Shown here: positions 1 through 5,411 of the stretch, one piece after another
Position numbering within the stretch: position 1 is the first letter of the stretch
Layout of the letters: each line of letters starts with the position of its first letter
Origin: DATFYM01 sp035315065
GTDB taxonomy: Bacteria; Acidobacteriota; Terriglobia; UBA7540
Length of the DNA stretch: 5,411 bases
NCBI GenBank assembly: GCA_035315065.1
Contig: DATFYM010000033.1
Location: forward strand, 1-5,411
Direction of reading: 5' to 3'
The notes under the pieces: model-generated
What the model was told of the DNA's origin: nothing
Databases searched by the model: none
What the model saw: only the letters and a program-made list of their open reading frames with translations
Translations under genes and position numbers: made by a program

Positions 1-126
1 CGGCGGCTTGGCTTGCACAACCGATACTTTCCGCTACTCCAACCGGTCACGACCACGGTGGAAACAGAGTTCGCCAGCTGGGCCGGCCCCAACGAAACCC
101 TACGCAGACTATGCGCAATTACTTAA
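1..126 (+). CDS. C-terminal fragment of a probable IS630-type transposase (partial)
   Basis: An open frame enters from the left edge and ends at TAA 124-126, giving 41 residues that finish with PNETLRRLCAIT. Seen directly: a basic start (RRLGLHNRYF), then a short helical-looking stretch with aromatic residues (EFASWAGPN) before a basic end. From memory of the family, IS630/Tc1-mariner-like transposases end in this way, with an HN-x-x-F segment after the last catalytic acidic residue and a final short helix. The catalytic DDE residues lie outside the window, so the assignment rests on weak similarity only. It would be the 3' end of an insertion sequence whose right terminal repeat should lie just downstream, but I could not define that repeat. 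It could also be the end of an unrelated gene. The frame is on the same strand as the transposase start at the right edge of the window. Confidence 0.4.
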   Translation, partial: RRLGLHNRYFPLLQPVTTTVETEFASWAGPNETLRRLCAIT

Positions 127-425
127 GACGTTACGTTTAGCGTCCGCAGCGTCGGCCGCGACCAGCCAAACCGACAAGGCACCCTGAGAGTTCGAAGAAT
201 GTTCTAATTCGCACAAGTTCTTTCCCGAACTCGCAAAGAGAATCACAATTTGTTTTCTGTAAGTCGGACGCAAATCATCTTTCCGCTTAAGGTAGATTTG
301 CCGGAGATTCCGGTGCCGCGGGTCAGCAGGTTGCGGGCCTCACTTCGGGGAGACAGGACCCTTTGCCGGCCTTAGACTAGGCCCAGCAAAGAACCCATAG
401 TGCGCTGGAATCCTCGATTGGTAAT
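127..425. other. Non-coding stretch upstream of the ClC gene
   Basis: No convincing coding frame is visible in these 299 bases. They probably contain the right end of the insertion sequence and the promoter of the ClC gene. Two small dyads can be seen: AGTTC-TTTCCC-GAACT at 216-231, and CCGGA-GAT-TCCGG at 301-313, the latter about 110 bases before the ClC start. Both have only 5-bp arms and could be chance. I see no clear sigma-70 promoter: TTGCCG at 364-369 has no good -10 partner. I also see no riboswitch-like structure that I recognise. Confidence 0.4.
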
Positions 426-1803
426 ATGGTGCCCATCTGGCGGAAGCTAAAAGGCCACTGCCTTCTTTTCATGAAGCTCTTGAATTCACGTTTAATCCGA
501 ATCTCCATCGCCAGCATCCTTACTGGAATCTTGATCGGATTGGTGGGCGGCGCTTTTCGCTACTGTCTGATTGCCGCCGATACCCAGCGTGATGCGTTCA
601 TCGCCTGGGCGCATGCCTGGCCCCGCATCGGCTGGCTGGCACCCGGTGGCGCTGGGGCTTGTCGGTGCCGCTTTGGCCCGCTTCCTGGTGGTTCGCTTCG
701 CGCCCATAGCCGAGGGTAGCGGCGTCCAACGTGTGGAAGCTGCCTTCAGCGGTGAAGTGAAGCTAGCCCCATATTCCATCGTGCCCGTCAAGTTCTTCGG
801 CGGCCTGATCGCCATGGGCTCCGGGCCTGGCGCTCGGCCGTGAAGGCCCAACCGTCCAGATGGGGGCCTCGCTTAGCCGGTTGATCTCGCGCGTACTCGT
901 AAAAGACGACCAAGACCTTAGGGTTGTCGGCGCGGCCGGTGCGGGCGCAGGACTGGCTGTCGCCTTCAACGCGCCCATCGGCGGGTCTGTCTTCGTCTTC
1001 GAAGAACTAACCAGCAACTTCACGCCCTGGCTGCTGGTGGCCACGCTGGGTGCGGCCTCGGTCGCGGTGTGGATCATGCGGTTGATGTTAGGCAACGCAC
1101 TCGACTTCACGGTGCAGCAGGTCAGCCTGACCCAGGGTTGGAAGGTTGCGCCGTTTCTCGCTCTCGGCGCTGTGCTGGGTGCTGCGGGCGCGCTCTATAA
1201 CGCGCCAACGTGGGCCTGCTCCGTCTATCGGATCGGCTATCCAGCATTTCCTCGATCAATCGCGCCGCCATCATTGGGGCAACCGTCGGACTTGTCGCCT
1301 GGTTTGCCCCCGCGCTGGTTGGTGGCGGCGATAACCTCACCCAGGCCATCCTCTCCGATCGTTTCGCCGTCGGCAGCCTCGTGGCAGTATTTCTCGCGCG
1401 CTTTCTCCTCGGTCCCTGGTCGTATGCCGCAGGTGCTCCCGGAGGCATCTTTGCTCCGCTATTGGTGCTGGGCGCTTCCTCGGGCGCGCTCTTCGCCGGA
1501 GTGCTGAATCACTACCTGCCGACGCTCAGTCTCTCGCCCGTCGCCTTCGCGGTGGTTGGGATGGCGGCGCTGTTCTCGGCCAGCGTGCGTGCGCCTCTGA
1601 CGGGAATCGTGCTGACCGTTGAAATGACCGGGCGCGGCGATCTGACCCTGGCCTTGCTGGGGGCTTCGTTGGTGGCCATGGTGGTAGCCATGCTGCCCAA
1701 GAGTGAGCCCTTCTACGTGACTCTGAAACGCCGCATGCTGGAGCGAGAGGCTATGGCGGAACCGGGCATCGCAGATGGGATCAGCACGGACTTTGCCCGT
1801 TGA
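426..1803 (+). pseudogene. ClC-family chloride channel / Cl-/H+ antiporter, frameshifted at three sites
   Basis: An inner-membrane ClC protein moving Cl- (probably in exchange for H+). It is read in four pieces joined at three single-base indels: an extra C in CCC at 642-644, an extra base in GGGCC at 823-827, and a lost C near 1200-1201. Corrected, 426-1803 gives 458 residues, close to the usual length. Family motifs are all present: GSG at the first anion-filter site, though the usual following IP is VQ (about 717-728); GREGPTVQMG with the external gating Glu (836-865); AFNAPIGG followed by FEEL, whose Glu pair matches the internal proton glutamate of E. coli ClcA; GAPGGIFAP (about 1434-1460); RAPLTGIVLTVEMT; and a C-terminal PFY whose Tyr matches the Cl--coordinating Tyr445. 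No CBS domains follow. ATG 426 lacks a clear ribosome-binding site, and ATG 471 is an alternative start (443 residues). The indels sit in short runs or simple context, and no further stops occur, so the damage is either recent or a sequencing artefact. The family call is firm; whether the gene is functional is open. It is convergent with the small channel gene. Confidence 0.88.
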
Positions 1804-1854
1804 GCAGCACGCGGGGCGCGCGCCGCAAACCGGCGGGCTGTTAGGGGAAGATCT

Positions 1855-2346
1855 CTACCGGTGTTCCTTCGCGCCGCGTAATAACCAGACCTTCTCAAGT
1901 ACCGCAAATAGAAAAGCGGCGGTCAGCCCGAACAACAGCCATCCATTCAGCGCCTCCATCGCTCCCAGGAGGTGCCAGCGGTCTTCCAGAGCAAGATTCG
2001 TGTGCCCGTAGCTTGTCATCGCGTTCAGCGAATAGAGCACAGAAGACCTGTAGTCAGGTAGCGCGCCGAGAAATTGGTAGGCGAAAGCCCAGATGGTTGC
2101 CTCTAGCCCGTGCAGGCAAGTGGCCAACAACGTCGTGGAGCACAACACCACCACGAACGCGAGCTTGGGGTGCCGGCGCTCAATAACGGGCCCGGCGCCG
2201 TGAACGACTCTCTGGCTTATGAGCAAGAGGCCGGAGACATGGATGAGCACGGTCAGCACGATCAATGGCAAGCCCCAAGCCCAGTCGGCACGCCAGGTAA
2301 ACGGATTGTCTCCCACAAAGTAGACAGCGGTTTGGGCAATGCTCAT
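1855..2346 (-). CDS. Small pore-loop ion channel (two-TM/Ion_trans_2-like, K+-channel type)
   Basis: A 163-residue integral membrane protein. Seen directly: a short polar N-terminus, hydrophobic segments at about 24-45 and 62-92, a re-entrant pore-helix-like segment (SVLYSLNAM, 102-110) followed by TSYGH (111-115), and a last hydrophobic helix at about 127-152 ending with basic residues. The arrangement pore helix, T-x-Y/F-G, then helix is that of K+ channel selectivity filters (usually TVGYG). Here one glycine is missing, so K+ selectivity is uncertain. Similar small proteins are annotated in other bacteria as 'two pore domain potassium channel family' or simply ion channel. The start is supported by GGAGG at 2351-2355, four bases upstream of ATG 2346. 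It is the last gene of the apparent minus-strand operon, 46 bases after the porin stop, and its stop faces the ClC stop 51 bases away. Confidence 0.7.
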   Translation of the reverse strand: MSIAQTAVYFVGDNPFTWRADWAWGLPLIVLTVLIHVSGLLLISQRVVHGAGPVIERRHPKLAFVVVLCSTTLLATCLHGLEATIWAFAYQFLGALPDYRSSVLYSLNAMTSYGHTNLALEDRWHLLGAMEALNGWLLFGLTAAFLFAVLEKVWLLRGAKEHR

Positions 2347-2350
2347 CGAG

Positions 2351-2355
2351 CCTCC
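2351..2355 (-). promoter_or_regulatory. Ribosome-binding site of the small channel gene
   Basis: Read on the minus strand this is GGAGG, four bases before ATG 2346. It is a strong Shine-Dalgarno core with slightly short spacing and fixes the start of the channel gene. It lies inside the 46-base gap after the porin stop, which has no hairpin or T-tract, so the two genes are likely co-transcribed. Confidence 0.6.
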
Positions 2356-2392
2356 ATCAGTCGTTCACTCGGCTGAAACGTCGCCCTCGCCG

Positions 2393-3610
2393 TCACTTTT
2401 TCGGCGGTGTAGTCGGCTCCTGCTCCAGTTGTTTCAGCTTTTGCTCCATCATCTCTTTTTCTTGTGCCTTGGTGAACTTGGGAAACAGGAATGCAGCCTC
2501 TAACCGCATGCCCCAAGGCGAAGCCCCCGTGGGATGCACGGCGTTACCGAAAAACTCTGCCTGGAGGTTTACCGGCTGGAATCCGAGCTTCATGATTCGT
2601 CCTACGCCGCCACCGAAGGGCACATTCCAGACATTCCCGCTGCTTGCCCTCCAATTGGCAGTGATGATGGGCGCTGTGACCAGGTACCAGCCCTTCTTCA
2701 TGTTGTAGTTGATGAAATACTGCAGCAGCGCCTGGTTCACAACCGCCCGTTCATGCGGGCCGGCCACCGACCACACGTTGTTCACCAGGACGCCAATGAC
2801 CCAGTGACCTGGAGTCGATAGGAGGACGACCCCCGGACCCAGGCTGAACTTCCCCTGACCTAACTGCGCGGCGGTAGCTGTGGGGAGAACGAACGTTGGC
2901 CCTACGGCCCAGATCACTTTGCCGGGCTTGGCCGGAGACAGGAAAAACGTGGGATTCAAGTCCCCGAAGCCAGTCCATCCCTGGGTGGGCTGCGACGGGT
3001 TCGGCTGAAAGATCTGCGGCCAGATGGTGCGGGTGATCACGTTCCAGTCTTTCGTGATGTGCAATGGAATGACCGGCTGAATGTTCAACACGTTTTGAGC
3101 ACGCTCGTAGGGCCCAATGCCGAAGGCGGTGTTGTTCTGGAGTGGAAAGCTGATGAGGTCGGACACCGGGTTCTGCGAGGCTTTTGCCAGCGCCGCCGTC
3201 TTGGCCTCCTCAGATGCGGGAGCCCCTGGCTTTTCCTCGGTAGCGGCGAGCTTTGTCTGCCCGGGAGGGTCCGAAGACTGGGCAGCCGCTGGCTGTCCCT
3301 CGGCAGCCACGAGCATTAAATGCCCGGGAGGGTTCGAAGCTTCAGGAGCCGCCGGCGGCGTGCTCGGGGCCGAACCTGGCGGGGTCAAGATAACCTGATT
3401 CCCCATCAAACTGAGGGAACTGTTCGTGAGGCGTGCCAGTGCATCGATATCCACATAAGACTTGCCGTTCATCTGGAGAATCGGAATTTGGCCCGGCTGG
3501 CCGGTTACGATAAGCGTCAGGTTCAGCTGCGCATCCTGCGACCAGGCCAGCCCCGGCAAGACCAGAAGCGCAACCAGCATCAGTACTGCCTTAAATAGCT
3601 TCTCTCTCAT
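2393..3610 (-). CDS. Outer-membrane porin-like protein ('neuromedin U'/transporter family) with N-terminal stalk-like domain
   Basis: A 405-residue secreted protein, likely an outer-membrane beta-barrel. The start at ATG 3610 is chosen because it opens with a Sec signal peptide (MREKLF, hydrophobic core 8-21, cleavage near AWS-Q at 24-25) and has AAAGGGA six bases upstream. Residues about 28-77 (IPILQMNGKSYVDIDALARL, then SLSLMGNQVILT) resemble the copper-amine-oxidase N-terminal/stalk domain. Residues 78-146 form a Pro/Ala-rich linker with a 21-residue repeat. Residues about 148-380 match the family often labelled neuromedin U, with NPVSDLISFPLQNNTAFGIGP, GFGDLNPTFFLSPAKPG, GPTFVLPTAT, QYFINYN and VPFGGGVG, in alternating strands consistent with a barrel. 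It ends in FLFPKF plus a charged helical tail (TKAQEKEMMEQKLKQLEQ). The substrate is unknown. It is the second gene of the minus-strand operon. An in-frame extension up to ATG 3787 would bury the signal peptide and is not preferred. Confidence 0.78.
   Translation of the reverse strand: MREKLFKAVLMLVALLVLPGLAWSQDAQLNLTLIVTGQPGQIPILQMNGKSYVDIDALARLTNSSLSLMGNQVILTPPGSAPSTPPAAPEASNPPGHLMLVAAEGQPAAAQSSDPPGQTKLAATEEKPGAPASEEAKTAALAKASQNPVSDLISFPLQNNTAFGIGPYERAQNVLNIQPVIPLHITKDWNVITRTIWPQIFQPNPSQPTQGWTGFGDLNPTFFLSPAKPGKVIWAVGPTFVLPTATAAQLGQGKFSLGPGVVLLSTPGHWVIGVLVNNVWSVAGPHERAVVNQALLQYFINYNMKKGWYLVTAPIITANWRASSGNVWNVPFGGGVGRIMKLGFQPVNLQAEFFGNAVHPTGASPWGMRLEAAFLFPKFTKAQEKEMMEQKLKQLEQEPTTPPKK
3258..3339 (-). 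repeat. Imperfect 63-bp (21-residue) direct repeat in the porin linker
   Basis: The near-identical 19-mers at 3258-3276 and 3321-3339 (TGCCCGGGAGGGT/TCCGAAG, one mismatch) lie exactly 63 bases apart, so the frame is kept. They encode the SNPPG and SDPPG starts of two Pro/Ala-rich linker units (residues 92-112 and 113-133 of the porin). The remainder of the units has diverged. This points to linker growth by in-frame duplication. Confidence 0.65.
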
Positions 3611-3711
3611 CGCAATTCCCTTTCTGTCATTGTCGTCACTCCTGGCATGCCCTTCTTCTGCGGTTGCTGTTGAATCAGAGAAAGCGAGAACAGCGAAATT
3701 CGTTTCATCAT
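3607..3711 (-). CDS. Possible 34-residue leader peptide, ATGA-overlapping the porin start
   Basis: Starting at ATG 3711 (or the next codon, ATG 3708) in the porin-proximal copy of the 43-bp duplication, this frame runs 34 codons to TGA 3609-3607. It overlaps the porin ATG 3610-3608 as ATGA. The product begins MMKRISLFSLSLIQQQPQ and ends TMTERELR. It has an AAGGA ribosome-binding site four bases before the first ATG (seven before the second). The ATGA overlap is typical of translationally coupled genes, so translation of this leader could feed ribosomes onto the porin start. The peptide has no family I know and may be incidental, because the porin has its own AAAGGGA site. Confidence 0.35.
   Translation of the reverse strand: MMKRISLFSLSLIQQQPQKKGMPGVTTMTERELR
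3617..3623 (-). promoter_or_regulatory. Ribosome-binding site of the porin-like gene
   Basis: On the minus strand this is AAAGGGA, six bases before ATG 3610. It decides the porin start, because this ATG is directly followed by a classical signal peptide whereas the upstream in-frame starts are not. Confidence 0.55.
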
Positions 3712-3767
3712 AGTTTCCTTTTTCAAGCGAGAACAGCGAAATTCGTTTCATCATAGTTTCCTTTTTC
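3682..3767 (-). repeat. Perfect 43-bp tandem duplication in the porin leader
   Basis: Bases 3682-3724 and 3725-3767 are identical over 43 bases, head to tail. Each copy, read on the minus strand, holds AAGGAAACT followed by ATGATGAAACG, that is a ribosome-binding site plus a double start codon. Because 43 is not a multiple of three, the two start sites open different frames. The distal copy (ATG 3754) is in frame with the porin, and the proximal copy (ATG 3711) gives the short leader ORF. Perfect identity suggests a recent duplication by slippage or recombination. Confidence 0.9.
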
Positions 3768-3787
3768 ATTGGCCCCTGCAGGTCCAT

Positions 3788-5350
3788 CTATTTCACCTTC
3801 TCGATGTCGCCGGGTTTCCAACTCTTGTCGATGGCGGGTTCGGTTGGGCCGTAGAGCCTGAGGATCACAAAGTATCCCTTGCCCGGCACCGTCGCGAGCC
3901 AGTTGGCTTCTTTGCCCTCCGGTGCTTTCGGCCCCAAGTAAAGGTCCGTGCTGCCGTCGGGGTTCTGCGCGGGCTTGTCGCGAGAACCGAGCGAGGGGAA
4001 AGGTCGGCCGTTGGCGAGACCTGAAGCATTAGCCGCGTCATAGAGCGTCACGGACCAGAAGTTGGCGGCGGGAATGTTAGGCGGCAGCCGCAGGCGATAG
4101 CTGGTTTGACCCAACAACGGTGTGTTCTCGCTGTCTGTGAAACCCATCATGTATTTGGCACCCTTGCCTGGGATTATCGAAAGCATGCCGGGACTCACCG
4201 AATAGTAGTCGGTGAAGAACCAGATACGAGTTTGGAGGTCCCGATACCCGCCGGCGACGTTCATCCAGCTCAAGTCGAGCGGCCCCGATGGATGAGCGGG
4301 GGTGGCGTCTGCCATCGGGTTGAGCCAATGACGATCCGGGTAAATGATGAAGGAGCGTCCACTGACTTTCTCCTGAAAGCCGATTACGCGGCTTGTTTTG
4401 TATCCGGTCTTAGCGGCGAGATCCAGAATCTCGCGTGTGTGCACATCAGGATTGAACGGCTGGCCCTTGATGATGCCAATCGCCGCCAACATGCCGAGCC
4501 AGTCGGGACCGGCAAGGCTGTCGGTCTCGCTGTCCACAAGTTTCTTGAGCTGGTCAAACGCGCTGCCATCGCTGATGGGCAACATATCGACAGGTAGGCC
4601 GGAGGCATCGGGGAACTTCATCGGCTTTGCTCCAGCTTCGCCGTTGAGGGGATAGATCCTTGTCTTTTCCAAGTGCGCGACGGCTGGCGTCAGGTTCTTC
4701 GGGTCCTCGTAGAATCCCCGCAGGAAGACAAAGACGTTGTTGGTCCCTGAACGATAGACGTAATAACCTTTCGGCACTTCTCCCTTGTAGCCGGGTGGGA
4801 GCAGCAAAAACTTTCCGCCCTTGCCGGCGTCAGGTCCAGCCAGCCCGACGTCACCAAAGAACTTGCCACCATCTACCGGGATTGGGCGCTGCCAGAAATC
4901 GAGGAGAATGCCTTGCAGCATGGGGGGCGCGTCCATCACCAGCGGACCATCCTTGCCTAAGTCAACGTAGCTCATCGCATAGAGGACGTCGGAGTTCGGA
5001 GTTGTGACCAAGGTCTTGGCGTCGAGACGTTTCTTCCAGATCGGCAGGACGTTGTAGCCAGCGCCAAACGTCTTCTCGGAGCCAACCTGCATGCCGAGCG
5101 TGTTGACCAACGGCATCGCCCAGAGGTACGTCTGCGTCGCACGCTGGAAGAGCGGTTCGTCGCTCAGTGTCTGCGCGGTTTCCTTCGTGGGACGACCTTC
5201 AGCAAACGGGAGGTCGGCGAGTTTATTGAAGTTGGCTTCCGCGCGAAAGCCTGCGTCGTAAGTGCGCTGACAGCTAGGTCTATGACCGCATCGAGATGTA
5301 CCTAAGTAGGCACTTCGGGAGTAAAGCAACTGGGCCGATAGTGGGGGCAT
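3788..5350 (-). CDS. DUF1254/DUF1214 protein, 5' end replaced by IS sequence
   Basis: The open frame has 520 codons, but only residues from about 32 (DAGFRAEANFNKLADLP) look native. Residues 1-31 (MPPLSAQLLYSRS to QRTY) have no signal-peptide character and lie in what appears to be the end of an insertion sequence. Family features seen: LFQRATQTYLWAMPLVNTLGM, then TTPNSDVLYAMSYVDL and GYYVYRSGTNNVFVFLRGF for the DUF1254 part (about 65-230); and LRLPPNIPAANFWSVTLYD, DLYLGPKAPEGKEANWLATV, and LRLYGPTEPAIDKSWKPGDI for the DUF1214 part (about 410-515). The biochemical role of this family is not known to me. Members usually carry a signal peptide and act in the envelope. The TAG stop at 3790-3788 abuts the porin leader (ATG 3787) with no gap, so it is first in the minus-strand operon. 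With its natural start, promoter and export signal lost, it is probably non-functional or mislocalised unless the fused start is used. The domain call is firm. Confidence 0.85.
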   Translation of the reverse strand: MPPLSAQLLYSRSAYLGTSRCGHRPSCQRTYDAGFRAEANFNKLADLPFAEGRPTKETAQTLSDEPLFQRATQTYLWAMPLVNTLGMQVGSEKTFGAGYNVLPIWKKRLDAKTLVTTPNSDVLYAMSYVDLGKDGPLVMDAPPMLQGILLDFWQRPIPVDGGKFFGDVGLAGPDAGKGGKFLLLPPGYKGEVPKGYYVYRSGTNNVFVFLRGFYEDPKNLTPAVAHLEKTRIYPLNGEAGAKPMKFPDASGLPVDMLPISDGSAFDQLKKLVDSETDSLAGPDWLGMLAAIGIIKGQPFNPDVHTREILDLAAKTGYKTSRVIGFQEKVSGRSFIIYPDRHWLNPMADATPAHPSGPLDLSWMNVAGGYRDLQTRIWFFTDYYSVSPGMLSIIPGKGAKYMMGFTDSENTPLLGQTSYRLRLPPNIPAANFWSVTLYDAANASGLANGRPFPSLGSRDKPAQNPDGSTDLYLGPKAPEGKEANWLATVPGKGYFVILRLYGPTEPAIDKSWKPGDIEKVK

Positions 5351-5411
5351 GCAAACCTATCATCGGGTGCATGTCCAACTGAAGAAGAAGGAGCGGCAGC
5401 AGATAGCCGGG
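5259..5411 (+). mobile_element. Left end of an IS630-type insertion sequence (partial)
   Basis: The left boundary is inferred to be the TA at 5259-5260, because coding similarity to DUF1254 proteins stops there and IS630/Tc1-mariner elements insert at TA. Bases 5261-5348 would be the element's terminal region. They include an imperfect dyad GTACCTA-AG-TAGGCAC at 5298-5313. I could not find the matching terminal inverted repeat after the left-edge transposase fragment, so the two edges need not be the same element. The exact boundary is uncertain and could be one of the other nearby TA sites. Confidence 0.45.
5349..5411 (+). CDS. N-terminus of an IS630-type transposase (partial, runs off the window)
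   Basis: ATG 5349 opens a frame that stays open to the edge: MQTYHRVHVQLKKKERQQIA followed by G. Seen directly: a short hydrophobic/basic start, then a Lys/Glu/Arg/Gln-rich helix. From family knowledge this is how many IS630-family transposases begin (a V-x-L-x-x-x-E-R-x-x-I pattern before the helix-turn-helix DNA-binding domain). Only 21 residues are available, so the assignment is tentative. Its start overlaps the ATG of the divergent fused DUF1254 frame in GCATGC (5348-5353). It is in the same orientation as the transposase fragment at 1-126. Confidence 0.55.
   Translation, partial: MQTYHRVHVQLKKKERQQIAG

Noticed and set aside
127..425. Fluoride riboswitch upstream of the ClC gene
   Set aside because: The protein has the ordinary GREGP and GSG chloride-type motifs rather than those of fluoride-exporting ClC proteins, and I cannot find the conserved riboswitch core in the leader.
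492..851. 119-codon minus-strand frame opposite the start of the ClC gene
   Set aside because: The plus strand carries clear ClC sequence in this interval. The antisense product is low-complexity and Pro/Ala/Thr-rich, as expected of a shadow frame.
642..1201. Programmed frameshifting in the ClC gene
   Set aside because: Three separate shifts in two directions, with no slippery heptamer or stimulatory structure that I can see, do not resemble known recoding. Indels are simpler.
1804..1854. Intrinsic terminator between the convergent ClC and channel genes
   Set aside because: CGCCG-CAAAC-CGGCG at 1821-1835 can form a 5-bp stem, but no T-tract follows on either strand. It is too weak to call.
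2393..3610. Taking the 'neuromedin U' label literally
   Set aside because: This is a mistaken legacy name in databases. The bacterial family has a signal peptide and barrel-like strands and no relation to the vertebrate neuropeptide.
3611..3787. In-frame 59-residue N-terminal extension of the porin starting at ATG 3787
   Set aside because: It runs through the tandem duplication, has a polar non-conserved sequence and would place the clear signal peptide 60 residues inside the protein. ATG 3610 has its own ribosome-binding site.
4106..4597. 163-codon open frame on the plus strand inside the DUF1254 gene
   Set aside because: It lies antisense to a strongly recognisable coding sequence, has no family resemblance and no good ribosome-binding site. 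It is a shadow of high-GC codon bias.

Overview
The window reads as a piece of a GC-rich (roughly 60% by eye) Gram-negative bacterial genome. The evidence is an outer-membrane beta-barrel-type protein with a Sec signal peptide, a DUF1254/DUF1214 envelope-type protein and two membrane ion-transport genes. The N-terminal domain of the barrel protein and the two IS630-like transposase pieces are reminiscent of Acidobacteriota, but the ClC and small-channel genes also resemble proteobacterial ones. I cannot settle the phylum.

Layout. At 1-126 (+) lies the 3' end of a gene that looks like the C-terminus of an IS630-type transposase. A non-coding stretch follows (127-425). At 426-1803 (+) is a ClC-family chloride channel/antiporter gene with all main family motifs, but split over three reading frames by three single-base indels. 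Convergent to it, on the minus strand, is an apparent three-gene operon read from right to left: a DUF1254/DUF1214 protein (3788-5350, native part from about 5260), an outer-membrane porin-like protein of the family often mislabelled 'neuromedin U' (2393-3610), and a small pore-loop cation channel (1855-2346). At the right edge (5349-5411, +) is the N-terminus of another IS630-type transposase. Its element seems to have inserted at a TA dinucleotide and removed the 5' end and signal peptide of the DUF1254 gene.

How it fits together. The cluster is about moving ions and solutes through the envelope: an outer-membrane barrel, an inner-membrane pore-loop (K+-type) channel, a convergent Cl- transporter, and a DUF1254/DUF1214 protein of unknown biochemical role that often accompanies such genes. 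The locus looks eroded. It is bounded on both sides by transposase fragments, the first operon gene is decapitated, the ClC gene is frameshifted, and a perfect 43-bp tandem duplication sits in the leader of the porin gene. That duplication carries a ribosome-binding site and start codon in each copy, and the two copies feed different reading frames. One makes a 34-codon leader ORF whose stop overlaps the porin start (ATGA), and the other is in frame with the porin.

I see no tRNA, rRNA, CRISPR array or convincing new multi-gene defence system. The most unusual points are the duplicated leader, the IS-decapitated operon, and the triple-indel ClC gene.
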